A stretch of 34,184 nt of DNA from Phycisphaerales bacterium (GTDB taxonomy: Bacteria > Planctomycetota > Phycisphaerae > Phycisphaerales > UBA1924), in contig JABWBC010000025.1 in assembly GCA_013360695.1 (NCBI GenBank), positions 1 through 34,184 of the forward strand. Reading direction: 5' to 3'. Below the pieces are notes generated by a model. That model searched no databases. It worked only from the letters and a program-made list of their open reading frames with translations, and was not told the origin of the DNA. Position numbers and translations under genes: made by a program. Shown here piece after piece: positions 14,755 to 22,867 of this stretch (the stretch's first letter is position 1; each line of letters starts with the position of its first letter).

Positions 14755-17700
14755 TTACACGTTGAAGTACTTCGCCTCGGGGTGGTGCACGATGATCGCG
14801 CTGGTCGATTGCTCCGGATCGATCTGGTGGTTCTCGGTGAGTTCACAGCCAATGCGTGATGGATCGAGCAGCGCAAAGAGCCTTTCCTGATCGCTCATGT
14901 CGGGGCATGCCGGATAGCCGAAGCTGTAGCGGCTGCCGCGGTAGTGCTGGGTGAAGAGTTCTTTGATCCTGGGCGAGTCTTCGGTTGCGATTCCGAGTTC
15001 CTGGCGCATGCGCTTGTGCCAGAACTCCGCGAGCGCCTCGGCTGTCTCGACGCCCAGGCCGTGCAGGTAGAGATACTCCTGGTACTCGTTCTTCGCGTAG
15101 AGCGCCTTGGCGGCCTCGCTGGCAAGCTTGCCCATCGTCACGCAGTGCATGCCGATGACATCAACCTCGCCCGAATCGATCGGACGGAAGAAGTCGGAGA
15201 TGCACAGGCGGCGTTTGTCGGACTGGCGCGGGAAGGTGAAGCGGAGACGTTCACGAGGAGACGAAGAGACGGTGAGACCATGAGACGAAGTGGAGGGGGC
15301 AGAACCAGCGGGGACATCCCAGATGACGAGGTCGTCGCCGTCGGAGTTGCAGGGGAAATAGCCGTAGACCACGCGCGGCTGGAGGATGCGTTCGCTCTTG
15401 CAGAGCGACTTCACGCGATTGAAGATCGGTACGACCTTGTCATCGAGCATCGCGTCGTATTCGCTGTCGGACATCGCGCCCTTCTTGAAGCCCCACTGCC
15501 CGCGGAAGAGCGCGACGGGATTGACAAAGGCGTAGATGTCGTCGAGGTCGAGCGATTCGACCACGCGAGTGCCCAAGAAGGGAGGAGTGGGGACGGCGAT
15601 GCTCGTGCTGACGTCGGAGCGGAACTTCGACGTAGCGGTTGATGTGCCCGTACCTGTTGTCGCGGGCGCCAGTTCATGTCGATCGCGCTGGGCACTGGCG
15701 AGCTTTGCGACGCGCGTGGCGACGATCACTTCCTCGGCCTTGGATCGCTTGCCCTGGCGTTCATCGATCTCGAGCGCGAGCTGGCTGGATTTCCCCGAGG
15801 TGAGAAGGTCCATAATGCGCAGGCCGTCGAACGCGTCCTTGCCGTAGTAGCACTCGCCCTTGTACTTGGGGCGGAGGTGCCCTTCGCAGTAGTGGCGTGT
15901 GAGCGCGGCCCCGCCGAGGATGAGTCGCGGGCGATCGTCGCTCTGGTTCAGCTCGTCGATGTTCTCTTCCATGACGTTGACGGACTTCACGAGCAGGCCG
16001 GAGAGCCCGATCGCGTCGGGCTTGTGCTCGTGGTACGCGGCCATGATCTGCGGCAGGTGCTGCTTGATGCCGATGTTGATGACCCGGTAGCCGTTGTTGG
16101 TGAGGATGATGTCGACGAGGTTCTTGCCGATGTCGTGGACGTCGCCCTTCACGGTCGCGAGCACGATTGAGCCCTTGGCTGCGCCCGACTTCTTCTCCAT
16201 CAGCGGTTCGAGCTGCGACACGGCCATCTTCATGACCTCGGCGGATTGCAGAACGAAGGGGAGCTGCATGCGCCCCGAGCCGAAGAGTTCGCCGACGGTC
16301 TTCATGCCGTCGAGCAGGTGGTCGTTGATGATGTCGAGCGGCGGGTACTTCGCAAGGGCGGCGTCGAGCGTCTCCTTCAAGCCCTGCTTTTCGCCGTCGA
16401 TGATGTGGGCGCGGAGCCGTTCCTCCACGGTGAGGTTTGTCACCACACGCGTTGTCGCCGCGGCGGTCGCGTCCTTGAAGAGCTCGATGAACCGGGCGAG
16501 CGGGTCGCCATTCTCGCGCCGGTCATAGATGAGGTCGAGCGCCGCGGTCCACTGCTGGTCGGGGATCTTGTTCTGCGGGAGGATCTTGCCGGCGTGAACG
16601 ATCGCGCCCGTGAGGCCCGCGTCGCGGAGCTCGTGCAGGAATGCGGAGTTGAGCACGAGGCGAGCGGCGGGGTTCAGGCCGAACGAGACGTTGGAGAGGC
16701 CGACGACCGTCTGGCACTCGGGGAACGCGGCGCTGATGCGGCGGATTCCCTCGACGAGTTCGAGCGCGCTGCGCCGGTCGCTCTCCATGCCCGTCGAGAT
16801 CGGGAGCACGAGCGGATCGAAGAGGATGTCGGCGGGATCAAGCCCGAAGACGTCGACCGCGCGGCGCAGGCCGCGCTCCGCGATCGAGAATTTGCGATCC
16901 GCGGTGCGGGCCATGCTGGCCTCTTTGTCCTCGTCGATCGAGCCGATCACGACCGCGGCTCCGTAGGTCTTGGCCAGACGCATCACCTCGTCGAACTTGT
17001 GCTCGCCTTCTTCGAAGTTGGCGGAATTGATGATGCACTTGCCGCCCGCGTGGCGCAGGCCCGCCTCGATGGTCTTGAGCTGGGTCGAATCGAGCATGAG
17101 CGGCGCGTCGGCCTGGCGCACGACGCGTTTCACGACCTCGGCCATGTCGCGAGCGTTGTCGCGCCCCGCGTAGTCGACGTTGAGGTCGAGCACATGCGCG
17201 CCCTCGCGCAGCTGCTCCTTGGCGAGGGAGACGATCGAGTCCCAGTCCTCGGCCTCGAGCAATCGCTTGAACGCCTTGCTCCCCGAGGCGTTCATCCGCT
17301 CGCCCACGATCAGGAATGAGCTGTCCTGGCGATAGTCGGCGACGGAGTAGAGCGACGTGACGCCCTTGGGGAGAGAGGAAGGCACCGCGGAGGACGCGGA
17401 GATCGCGGACGAAGACGCGGGGCGGCGGCGGCTTCGCTCGACGCACTCGGCGAGGAGCTTGATGTGATCCGGCGTCGTACCGCAGCAGCCGCCGACGATG
17501 TTCACGCCGTCCTGCTCGATGAAGCGCTGCATCGCCTCGACGAACGGCTGGGGCTTGAGCGGATACTCGGTGCGGCCTTCGTGGAGGACGGGCAGGCCCG
17601 CGTTGGGCATGACCGAGAGAAACCGCGAAGAGGATCGCCAGTGCCTGCCGAGCCAGTGGACGTGCTCGGTCATTTCGGTGGGGCCGGTGGCGCAGTTGAG

Positions 17701-18372
17701 CCCGAGCGAGATGATTGGATAGCCCGCGAGTGCCGTGGCGGCGGCCTCGATCGCGGTCCCCAGGAGCATCGTGCCGGTGTTCTCGATCGTGACGCTCGCC
17801 ATAATCGGGATGTCGAGCGGCGACTTGTTCCTCTCCGCGAGTGCGGCGAGTGCGGCGTTGATGGCGCACTTGACCTGGAGGAGGTCCTGGCACGTCTCGA
17901 TGATGAGGAGATCGACGCCGCCATCGATCAGGCCGCGGGCGCACTCGCGATAGGCGTCGAGCATCCCGTCCCACGTGGTGTTGCCGAGCGTGATGAGCTT
18001 TGTGCCGGGTCCCATGGAGCCGGCGACGAAGCGCGGCTTGTCCTTGGTGGAGTGCTTGCGGGCGGCGGCCCGCGCCGCTTCCCCGGCGGACTTGGCGATC
18101 TCGTACGTGCGGTCGGCGATGCCGAACTCCGCGAGCACGAGCTTGGAACCGCCGAAGGTGTTGGTTTCGACGACGTCAGCGCCGGCATCGAAGTATCGCT
18201 CGTGGATGGACTGTATGACGTCGGGCCGGGTGGCGGAGAGGATGTCGGTGCAGTTCTCGCAGCCGCAGTAGTCGTGCTCGAGCGAGAGGTTGACCTTGTG
18301 GATCTGGGTGCCCATGCCGCCGTCGAAGACGACGATGCCGCGGGAGAGACGCTCGAGGAAGGGGCTTGGCAT
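14755..18372 (-). CDS. metH: Cobalamin-dependent methionine synthase MetH
   Basis: MetH transfers a methyl group from methyltetrahydrofolate through cob(I)alamin to homocysteine. At 1205 residues it has the full four-module order. The homocysteine domain (~1-325) has zinc-binding Cys in LGLNCATGP and GGCCGTTPDH. The pterin domain is at ~350-625 (GERMNASGSKAFKRLL, DLNVDYAG). The cap and B12 domain (~640-880) has the lower-ligand motif DVHDIGKN, with His746. The reactivation domain (~960-1205) has SRYSFGYPACPD near its end, which binds S-adenosylmethionine. Three Ser/Thr/Pro-rich stretches are inserted, near residues 318-336, 905-945 and 1020-1042; two of them overlap simple GA-rich DNA repeats. 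All catalytic motifs are intact. ATG 18372 fits the family N-terminus. No ribosome site is seen, and a TATACT box lies only six bases upstream, so the message may be leaderless. Confidence 0.95.
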   Translation of the reverse strand: MPSPFLERLSRGIVVFDGGMGTQIHKVNLSLEHDYCGCENCTDILSATRPDVIQSIHERYFDAGADVVETNTFGGSKLVLAEFGIADRTYEIAKSAGEAARAAARKHSTKDKPRFVAGSMGPGTKLITLGNTTWDGMLDAYRECARGLIDGGVDLLIIETCQDLLQVKCAINAALAALAERNKSPLDIPIMASVTIENTGTMLLGTAIEAAATALAGYPIISLGLNCATGPTEMTEHVHWLGRHWRSSSRFLSVMPNAGLPVLHEGRTEYPLKPQPFVEAMQRFIEQDGVNIVGGCCGTTPDHIKLLAECVERSRRRPASSSAISASSAVPSSLPKGVTSLYSVADYRQDSSFLIVGERMNASGSKAFKRLLEAEDWDSIVSLAKEQLREGAHVLDLNVDYAGRDNARDMAEVVKRVVRQADAPLMLDSTQLKTIEAGLRHAGGKCIINSANFEEGEHKFDEVMRLAKTYGAAVVIGSIDEDKEASMARTADRKFSIAERGLRRAVDVFGLDPADILFDPLVLPISTGMESDRRSALELVEGIRRISAAFPECQTVVGLSNVSFGLNPAARLVLNSAFLHELRDAGLTGAIVHAGKILPQNKIPDQQWTAALDLIYDRRENGDPLARFIELFKDATAAATTRVVTNLTVEERLRAHIIDGEKQGLKETLDAALAKYPPLDIINDHLLDGMKTVGELFGSGRMQLPFVLQSAEVMKMAVSQLEPLMEKKSGAAKGSIVLATVKGDVHDIGKNLVDIILTNNGYRVINIGIKQHLPQIMAAYHEHKPDAIGLSGLLVKSVNVMEENIDELNQSDDRPRLILGGAALTRHYCEGHLRPKYKGECYYGKDAFDGLRIMDLLTSGKSSQLALEIDERQGKRSKAEEVIVATRVAKLASAQRDRHELAPATTGTGTSTATSKFRSDVSTSIAVPTPPFLGTRVVESLDLDDIYAFVNPVALFRGQWGFKKGAMSDSEYDAMLDDKVVPIFNRVKSLCKSERILQPRVVYGYFPCNSDGDDLVIWDVPAGSAPSTSSHGLTVSSSPRERLRFTFPRQSDKRRLCISDFFRPIDSGEVDVIGMHCVTMGKLASEAAKALYAKNEYQEYLYLHGLGVETAEALAEFWHKRMRQELGIATEDSPRIKELFTQHYRGSRYSFGYPACPDMSDQERLFALLDPSRIGCELTENHQIDPEQSTSAIIVHHPEAKYFNV
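15255..15290. repeat. GAGAC-type simple repeat inside metH, reactivation-domain loop
   Basis: GAGACGAAG occurs twice (15258-15266 and 15282-15290), with GAGACGGTGAGACC between. The coding strand reads SSHGLTVSSSPRE at about residues 1028-1040, in a loop where E. coli MetH is shorter. It looks like an in-frame captured repeat. Confidence 0.55.
17371..17420. repeat. GC/GA-rich simple repeat inside metH, domain 1-2 linker
   Basis: Several near copies of CGCGGAGGA, CGCGGAGAT and CGCGGACGA follow one another. On the coding strand they give a Ser/Ala-rich linker (SSAISASSAV) at about residues 318-334. It resembles short 'CGCGGAGGACGCGGAGAT' elements that I recall as dispersed in planctomycetal intergenic DNA. 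Confidence 0.55.
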
Positions 18373-18378
18373 GGGCGG

Positions 18379-18408
18379 AGTATAGCGTCCATCCGTTGAT
18401 CCGGATAA
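18379..18408 (-). promoter_or_regulatory. Candidate metH promoter, possibly leaderless
   Basis: On the minus strand TATACT (18379-18384, five of six consensus bases) ends six bases before the metH ATG, so transcription would start at or next to the start codon. The -35 is poor (TTATCC at 18403-18408, spacing 18). Confidence 0.4.
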
Positions 18409-18435
18409 AGCGATGGAACATGATTCCGCGCATGA

Positions 18436-18460
18436 AAGGGCCCCGCTTCAGACGGGGCTT
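18436..18460 (-). terminator. Hairpin after the PEP-CTERM gene
   Basis: GCCCCG (18440-18445) pairs with CGGGGC (18453-18458) around a seven-base loop. On the minus strand it is followed by CCTTT. The T tract is weak, but the position between the PEP-CTERM stop and metH suits a terminator. Confidence 0.5.
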
Positions 18461-18492
18461 GATGGATCATCGTATCCGTGCTTGCTGGTGAC

Positions 18493-19308
18493 TCAGCGAC
18501 GCCGGCGCGGGGCGACCAGCGCGAGCCCAGCAAGGGCGAGCGCGCCCGGCGCGGGGATGGCGACGAAGCCCGTGCCGTTGCCGAGGATGCCCGTCGCGGT
18601 CGCGAGCGTTGTGAACGCGCCCGTGGAGGTGTCGAACTTGCCGAAGCGGAGGGTGTTGTTGGGCGAGTCGGGGCGGAGCGCGCCGTAGAGGTCGCCCTGG
18701 ATGAACTCCAGGCCGTTGTTGAGGAAGCCGAAACCGACGGCGCCGATGTTGGTGGCGTTGTTGCCGGGAATCCAGCTCATGAGGCGGTTATTGGTGTAGT
18801 CGGTCAGCAGGAAGCGGTCGTTGGTGCGGTCGAAGGCCAGGCCGCCGCCGCCGGTAACGTTTACGCCGGTGGACCATGACTGCGTGATGGAGAAATCCGT
18901 CGAGCTGAGCTTGCGGACGCGGATGGGACTAGCTGAGGCATCCACGCCGTACATGCCGTCGGTGCCGAACGCCAGCGAGCCGACGCTAAACGACGTCTCG
19001 CCGATCTTGACGAGGGTGGCGGCTCCGGCGGGGTCGTCCACGCGATAGACGGCCCACTTACCGGCGACCGGATCGGCGGCGCACGCGACGATGTTGCCGC
19101 CGCCCGCGCCTGGGATGGAGAATCCACCGGGCACGAACGTGAGCGACTGAATATGCGCGGACAAGGTGATCGGCGCATCAACGTTGCCGGTCGAGTCGGC
19201 ACGGAACAGCTTGTTGCCGTCGGAGGCCATGAACTGAACAACACCGGCGGAGGCCGACGCAACGGCGACGGCCGACAATGCCACAACTCCAACATGAATC
19301 CTGTGCAT
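18493..19308 (-). CDS. PEP-CTERM-type exported protein (PAPG variant)
   Basis: This 271-residue protein starts at ATG 19308, with AGGAG seven bases upstream. The N-terminal signal peptide is HVGVVALSAVAVASASA. The C-terminus reads IPAPGALALAGLALVAPRRRR: a short Pro-Ala-Pro-Gly motif, one hydrophobic helix and a basic tail. This is the tripartite sorting signal handled by exosortase-type enzymes, in the form common in Planctomycetota. The body is beta-rich with repeated 'LAFGTDGMYGVD' and 'GGLAFDRTNDRFLLTDY' segments, which suggests a small beta-propeller or NHL-like fold. It is probably anchored, then released or attached at the cell surface or exopolysaccharide. No exosortase gene is in the window. 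It is transcribed towards metH but is separated from it by a hairpin. Confidence 0.85.
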   Translation of the reverse strand: MHRIHVGVVALSAVAVASASAGVVQFMASDGNKLFRADSTGNVDAPITLSAHIQSLTFVPGGFSIPGAGGGNIVACAADPVAGKWAVYRVDDPAGAATLVKIGETSFSVGSLAFGTDGMYGVDASASPIRVRKLSSTDFSITQSWSTGVNVTGGGGLAFDRTNDRFLLTDYTNNRLMSWIPGNNATNIGAVGFGFLNNGLEFIQGDLYGALRPDSPNNTLRFGKFDTSTGAFTTLATATGILGNGTGFVAIPAPGALALAGLALVAPRRRR

Positions 19309-19346
19309 CTGTCTCTCCTTTATGGGGGGCATGGGCGGAAGGCCTC

Positions 19347-19376
19347 ATGATAAAGGGGAGTGGAGCATCCGCCAAA
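19347..19376 (-). promoter_or_regulatory. Candidate promoter of the PEP-CTERM gene
   Basis: On the minus strand TATCAT (19347-19352) lies about 18 bases after TTTGGC (19371-19376) and about 38 bases before the start codon. The -10 matches consensus in five of six bases; the -35 is weak. Confidence 0.3.
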
Positions 19377-19500
19377 CAAAAAACCTCGGATTCGAGCTCC
19401 CAAGCCTGTCGGCGCCTTCAGAAACCCCTGGCCGCGGGGTCGGTACACTGATGGAGTCCGAGTGTCTTGGGTTTGTTTGGAAGTCTCGAAAGGGGTTGCG

Positions 19501-20091
19501 ATGAGCCAGGGTGCGCCGCCGGTGCTCGACTACGACGTGGACATGATCGAGCCGCCGAAGTGGCCCAAGGCGGTGGGGATCACGAGCATCGTGATCGGGG
19601 CGGTCATGGTTGGCTGCGCGGGGTGTGGGGTGGTGGGCTCGATTTTTGGGCAGGCGATGGTGCCGCCCGAAATGCAGAACCAGATGCCTCCGAGCCAGAT
19701 CTCGCCGGGCATGATGATTCACCTGGCGGCGGGGGTGGTGGCGGACATACTGCTCATCGTCGCGGGCGGGATGACGCTCGGTCGGAAGATCGCGGGGCGG
19801 CATCTGCACTTGGCCTACGCCGGGTTCGCGGTGGTGCTGTTCGGAATCGGCGTGTGGCTGCAGTTCCAGCACCAGGCGGTCATGCAGCAGTGGGCGGCCC
19901 AGAACCCCGACAATCCAACGGCTAAAGCGATGCAAGGACCGATGGGGAGCATCGGGCTCATCATCGGGATTGTGATCGGGGCGATCTTTGGGTTCTTGTA
20001 TCCGCTCTTTCTCACCATCTGGTTTGGGTTCGTGAAGCGGACCGAAGAATCAATGACGGGCGGCATCGAGCGACCCAACCCCGCCGCTTGA
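19501..20091 (+). CDS. Four-helix membrane protein of unknown function
   Basis: The frame opens at 19360, but ATG 19501 (MSQGAPPVLDYDVD) is preceded by AAAGGGG and gives a 196-residue protein that starts cleanly. Four hydrophobic helices are predicted: ~24-48 (GITSIVIGAVMVGCAGCG), ~72-95, ~103-121 (YAGFAVVLFGIGVWLQF) and ~152-180. A Met/Gln/Pro-rich loop (PEMQNQMPPSQISPG) joins the first two. The last two are separated by a polar stretch rich in Gln, Asn and Pro. No catalytic or transport signature is visible. It is divergent from the PEP-CTERM gene and lies 88 nt before the Tat-exported isomerase-like gene on the same strand. The family is not recognised. Confidence 0.65.
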   Translation: MSQGAPPVLDYDVDMIEPPKWPKAVGITSIVIGAVMVGCAGCGVVGSIFGQAMVPPEMQNQMPPSQISPGMMIHLAAGVVADILLIVAGGMTLGRKIAGRHLHLAYAGFAVVLFGIGVWLQFQHQAVMQQWAAQNPDNPTAKAMQGPMGSIGLIIGIVIGAIFGFLYPLFLTIWFGFVKRTEESMTGGIERPNPAA

Positions 20092-20179
20092 GTTCGTTCT
20101 GCTATTCTGGACAAGGTTGATTCCGGTCGTGGGCGAGTGCCCGCGTTGTTCACGTTGACTCGGCTGGCGGAGGTGTCGG

Positions 20180-21151
20180 ATGTCGGAGCTTTCTCGTCGT
20201 TCGTTCGTGAATGTCGCCGCGGGCGCCGCGATCGCGGCCGTGGGCTCGACCGCGGTTGGCTCGGCGGCGATTGGCGCGCCAACGCGAGGGAGTGCGGCGT
20301 CCTTGCGCGTGAAGCCCAACACGGGGGCGCGCAAGCTGCGCAAGGCCGTCATGATCGGCATGTGCGGCGACGGCGCGAACGTGCTGGAGAAGTTTAAGAT
20401 CCTGAAGGACGCGGGCTTTGACGGCGTCGAGATGGACAGCCCGACTTCGATCCCGATGAGCGACATCGTCAAGGCCAGTGAGGCGACGGGGATCAAGGTC
20501 CATGGCATGGTGGACTCGGTCCACTGGAAGTACCACCTCAACAACCCGGAAGAGAAGGTGCGCCAGATGGGGCTTGACGGGCTCATCCAGTGTCTGCGCG
20601 ATGCGCACACCTGCGGCTCAACCAGCATCCTGCTGGTGCCCGCGGTCGTGAACGAGCAGATGCCCTACGACAAGGCGTGGGAATTGTCGGTCGAACAGAT
20701 CAAGAAGGCGCTGCCGATCGCGGAGGAGTTGAAGGTCCAGATCGCGGTCGAGAACGTGTGGAACAATTTCTTGCTCAGCCCCATGGAGGCCGCTCGCTAC
20801 GTCGACGAGTTCAAGTCGCCCTGGGTGAAGTGGCACTTCGACATCGGCAACGTGGCGAACTACGGCTGGGCCGAGCAGTGGATTCACATCCTGGGCGATC
20901 GTCTCGCGAAGCTGCACATCAAGGAATTCAGCCGCAAAAAGCGCAACGACGAGGGCCTGTGGAAGGGCTTCGCGGTCGACCTCATGGAGGGCGATAACAA
21001 CTGGCCGGCGATCATGAAGGCGCTCGACGACGTCGGCTATACCGGCGGCGAGGGCGGCTGGGCGACGATCGAGATGGGCGGCGGCGACGTGAAGCGGATG
21101 CAGCAACTCTCGGAGATGCTCGACAAGATCATCGCGAGTCAGGTTGGGTGA
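20180..21151 (+). CDS. Tat-exported sugar phosphate isomerase/epimerase-like TIM-barrel protein
   Basis: This 323-residue protein starts at ATG 20180, with GGAGG six bases upstream. The N-terminus has a twin-arginine signal (SRRSFVNVAAGAAIAAVG), so it is folded before export. The rest matches the xylose isomerase-like TIM-barrel (AP endonuclease 2 / IolE / hydroxypyruvate isomerase) superfamily. Visible strands include MIGMCGDGANVLEKFKILKDAGFDGVEMD, quoted here only by its ends MIGMCG and GVEMD. Likely metal ligands are Glu in IAVENVWNNFL, Asp/His in KWHFDIGNV and His in KLHIKEF. Planctomycetota have many Tat-exported members, usually of unknown substrate, acting on periplasmic sugars or keto-sugars. 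It is convergent with the FucI-like gene and so not in its operon, but closeness to the sugar locus is suggestive. Confidence 0.82.
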   Translation: MSELSRRSFVNVAAGAAIAAVGSTAVGSAAIGAPTRGSAASLRVKPNTGARKLRKAVMIGMCGDGANVLEKFKILKDAGFDGVEMDSPTSIPMSDIVKASEATGIKVHGMVDSVHWKYHLNNPEEKVRQMGLDGLIQCLRDAHTCGSTSILLVPAVVNEQMPYDKAWELSVEQIKKALPIAEELKVQIAVENVWNNFLLSPMEAARYVDEFKSPWVKWHFDIGNVANYGWAEQWIHILGDRLAKLHIKEFSRKKRNDEGLWKGFAVDLMEGDNNWPAIMKALDDVGYTGGEGGWATIEMGGGDVKRMQQLSEMLDKIIASQVG

Positions 21152-21306
21152 GCGAGGTTCAGAGCGGGTGGTTCGTTGTTACGCCACATCGAGCGGCGGG
21201 TGATGCTTGCGGCCATGCGCGATGGGCTGGGCAGCAGGGGATGCGCCAAGGCGGCCCGCGATGGCGCCCGCGTTGACTTCGTTCTAGTAAGGCGCCGGCG
21301 GTAACG

Positions 21307-22719
21307 CTAGCGGTGGTGATGTACGTCCCAGCCGAGGTAGGTTGAGAGCGCTTCGCGGATCGCGCCGGCGCACAGGCTGGGCGTGATCGCGACGTGGTGC
21401 TCAAAGCCGTTCTGACAGATGTAGCGGAGCAGTTCCTGGAAGCGGGGGACCTGGATTACGCCGACGCCGCCGAAGGTGTTGAGCGGGTCGCTCGTGAGTT
21501 GTCCCTCGCCGAGGTAGGCGCGGACTCGGCCCTGCTGGTCATCGGTCCCGACGCGGAGGTACGTGCACGGCGCGGCGGCGACGCGCCCGACGACCGTGCC
21601 ATAGGTGTTGTCCTTGCCGACGGTTCCCGCGATGATCTCCTGGTAGTCCATGGCGGGCGAGTTATCGACGAAGATGTCCTTGGGCAGGTTTGAGCAGTGG
21701 AAGACGACGCCCTTGTCGGGGTCGGTGCCGTAGTTGTTGTTCCAGTCGACGAGCGCCGCGGGCTTCTGGCTTGCGCGGGCGAGGGCGACCATGGCGACGG
21801 TGCCGACTACGTCGACCTCGCAGGCGCTGGGCGAGAGGTCGTTGGACTGCATGCTCATGAGCGTGCAGGGAACGACGCCGTAGAACTCTTCCATCGCGGT
21901 CCAGCACTGGATGGCGGTGGCGTCGAGGCGGGCCTGCTGCTTCCACTCTTCGAGCACCACGCCGAGCTTGGCCATCTTGATGACGGGGAGTTGCGGCACG
22001 TTTCCGGTATTGACGTATCCTTGGATCGACTTGAGCTTGGCCGCGACGCGCGGATCGGCGTCCGCGAGCTTGTTGACGCGCCCGAAGAAGTCGAAGAGGT
22101 CCATGGTCTCGACGCTGATGCCGGATTGCTCGAGGAGCTTTTCGCTGTAGCGGACGGTGTTGAAGGCGGTGGGGCGGGCGCCCAGCGCGCCGATCCGCAG
22201 GCCGCGCATCGCTCGGACCACGCGGCAGGTGGCGGCAAAGTCCGAAAGGTCGGTGGCGAAGGTGGCGGAGCGCGGGTCGTCGGTGTGCAGGCGTGTGAGC
22301 GTGAAGGGGATGTCGTACTGGCGGAGGTTGTTGCAGACCGACATCTTGCCGCAGAAGCTGTCGCGACGGTCCTTGATGGTCATCTTCGCGGGGTCGTCGT
22401 TGAACGCGTGGACGAGCACGGGGACGCGCAGGCCCGACCAGCGAAGGGTGTTGGCGATCGCCTTTTCATCACCGAAATTGGGGAGCGTGACGATCACGGC
22501 GTCGATCTTGCCAGCGTGGGCCTTGATCTGGTCGGCGGCCTTCTGGGCGTCGTCCAGCGATTCCACCGAACCAAAGCGTGTATCGGCGGTCGAGAGCGTG
22601 ACGACGTCGAACCCGGCCTTGGCGAGCACGTCGAGCATGTCGGCCCGCCCGGCTTCGCACAGGTGCCCGGGGAAAAAGCCGCGATTTCCAACAACGAGGG
22701 CGATGCAGAGCTTCTGCAT
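21307..22719 (-). CDS. L-fucose/L-arabinose isomerase-family protein (FucI-like)
   Basis: This 470-residue cytoplasmic enzyme starts at ATG 22719, with GGAG eight bases upstream; the longer open frame to 22812 has no such site. It matches the FucI/AraA C-terminal family, which interconverts aldoses and ketoses with Mn2+. The metal-site residues of FucI are visible: Glu301 in SACEVDVVG, Asp325 in ALVDWNNNYG, and His441/442 in GFEHHVAITPS. The Glu-to-Asp spacing of 24 equals that of E. coli FucI (Glu337, Asp361). Length is shorter than FucI (591) and nearer AraA (500). The real substrate is uncertain. Next to arabinofuranosidase genes, L-arabinose to L-ribulose is the favoured reaction; L-fucose or D-arabinose is possible. 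It is divergent from the ROK repressor across a shared promoter region. Confidence 0.8.
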   Translation of the reverse strand: MQKLCIALVVGNRGFFPGHLCEAGRADMLDVLAKAGFDVVTLSTADTRFGSVESLDDAQKAADQIKAHAGKIDAVIVTLPNFGDEKAIANTLRWSGLRVPVLVHAFNDDPAKMTIKDRRDSFCGKMSVCNNLRQYDIPFTLTRLHTDDPRSATFATDLSDFAATCRVVRAMRGLRIGALGARPTAFNTVRYSEKLLEQSGISVETMDLFDFFGRVNKLADADPRVAAKLKSIQGYVNTGNVPQLPVIKMAKLGVVLEEWKQQARLDATAIQCWTAMEEFYGVVPCTLMSMQSNDLSPSACEVDVVGTVAMVALARASQKPAALVDWNNNYGTDPDKGVVFHCSNLPKDIFVDNSPAMDYQEIIAGTVGKDNTYGTVVGRVAAAPCTYLRVGTDDQQGRVRAYLGEGQLTSDPLNTFGGVGVIQVPRFQELLRYICQNGFEHHVAITPSLCAGAIREALSTYLGWDVHHHR

Positions 22720-22784
22720 GGGGTGTTCTCCGAGTGGCGTGTGAGGGTACCTGGGGAGGCGGGATTGTGGAGGGGCGGGTGGGC

Positions 22785-22840
22785 TTGCGTCGGGGTGGGT
22801 TTGTGCTAACATAGTTATTGAGCTTTAGGAAGTAAAGCCT
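22785..22840. promoter_or_regulatory. Divergent promoters with inverted-repeat operator candidate
   Basis: An AT-rich island in GC-rich DNA. GCTTTA (22822-22827) and TAAAGC (22833-22838) form a perfect inverted repeat around GGAAG. On the minus strand TTTACT (22831-22836) and TATGTT (22808-22813), spaced 17, make a good promoter for the isomerase gene, and the repeat overlaps its -35. On the plus strand TTGCGT (22785-22790) and TAACAT (22807-22812), spaced 16, could serve the ROK gene. A ROK dimer bound here would block both. Confidence 0.6.
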
Positions 22841-22867
22841 CCCGCAGAAGGCCTCGAAGGGAAGACC

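Noticed and set aside
16246-17319. Plus-strand frame of 357 residues inside metH
   Set aside because: Antisense to the pterin and B12 domains of an intact metH; composition is typical of a shadow frame.
18373-18492. Cobalamin or SAM riboswitch upstream of metH
   Set aside because: No B12-box-like or SAM-box pattern was found, and the promoter candidate lies right at the start codon, leaving no leader.
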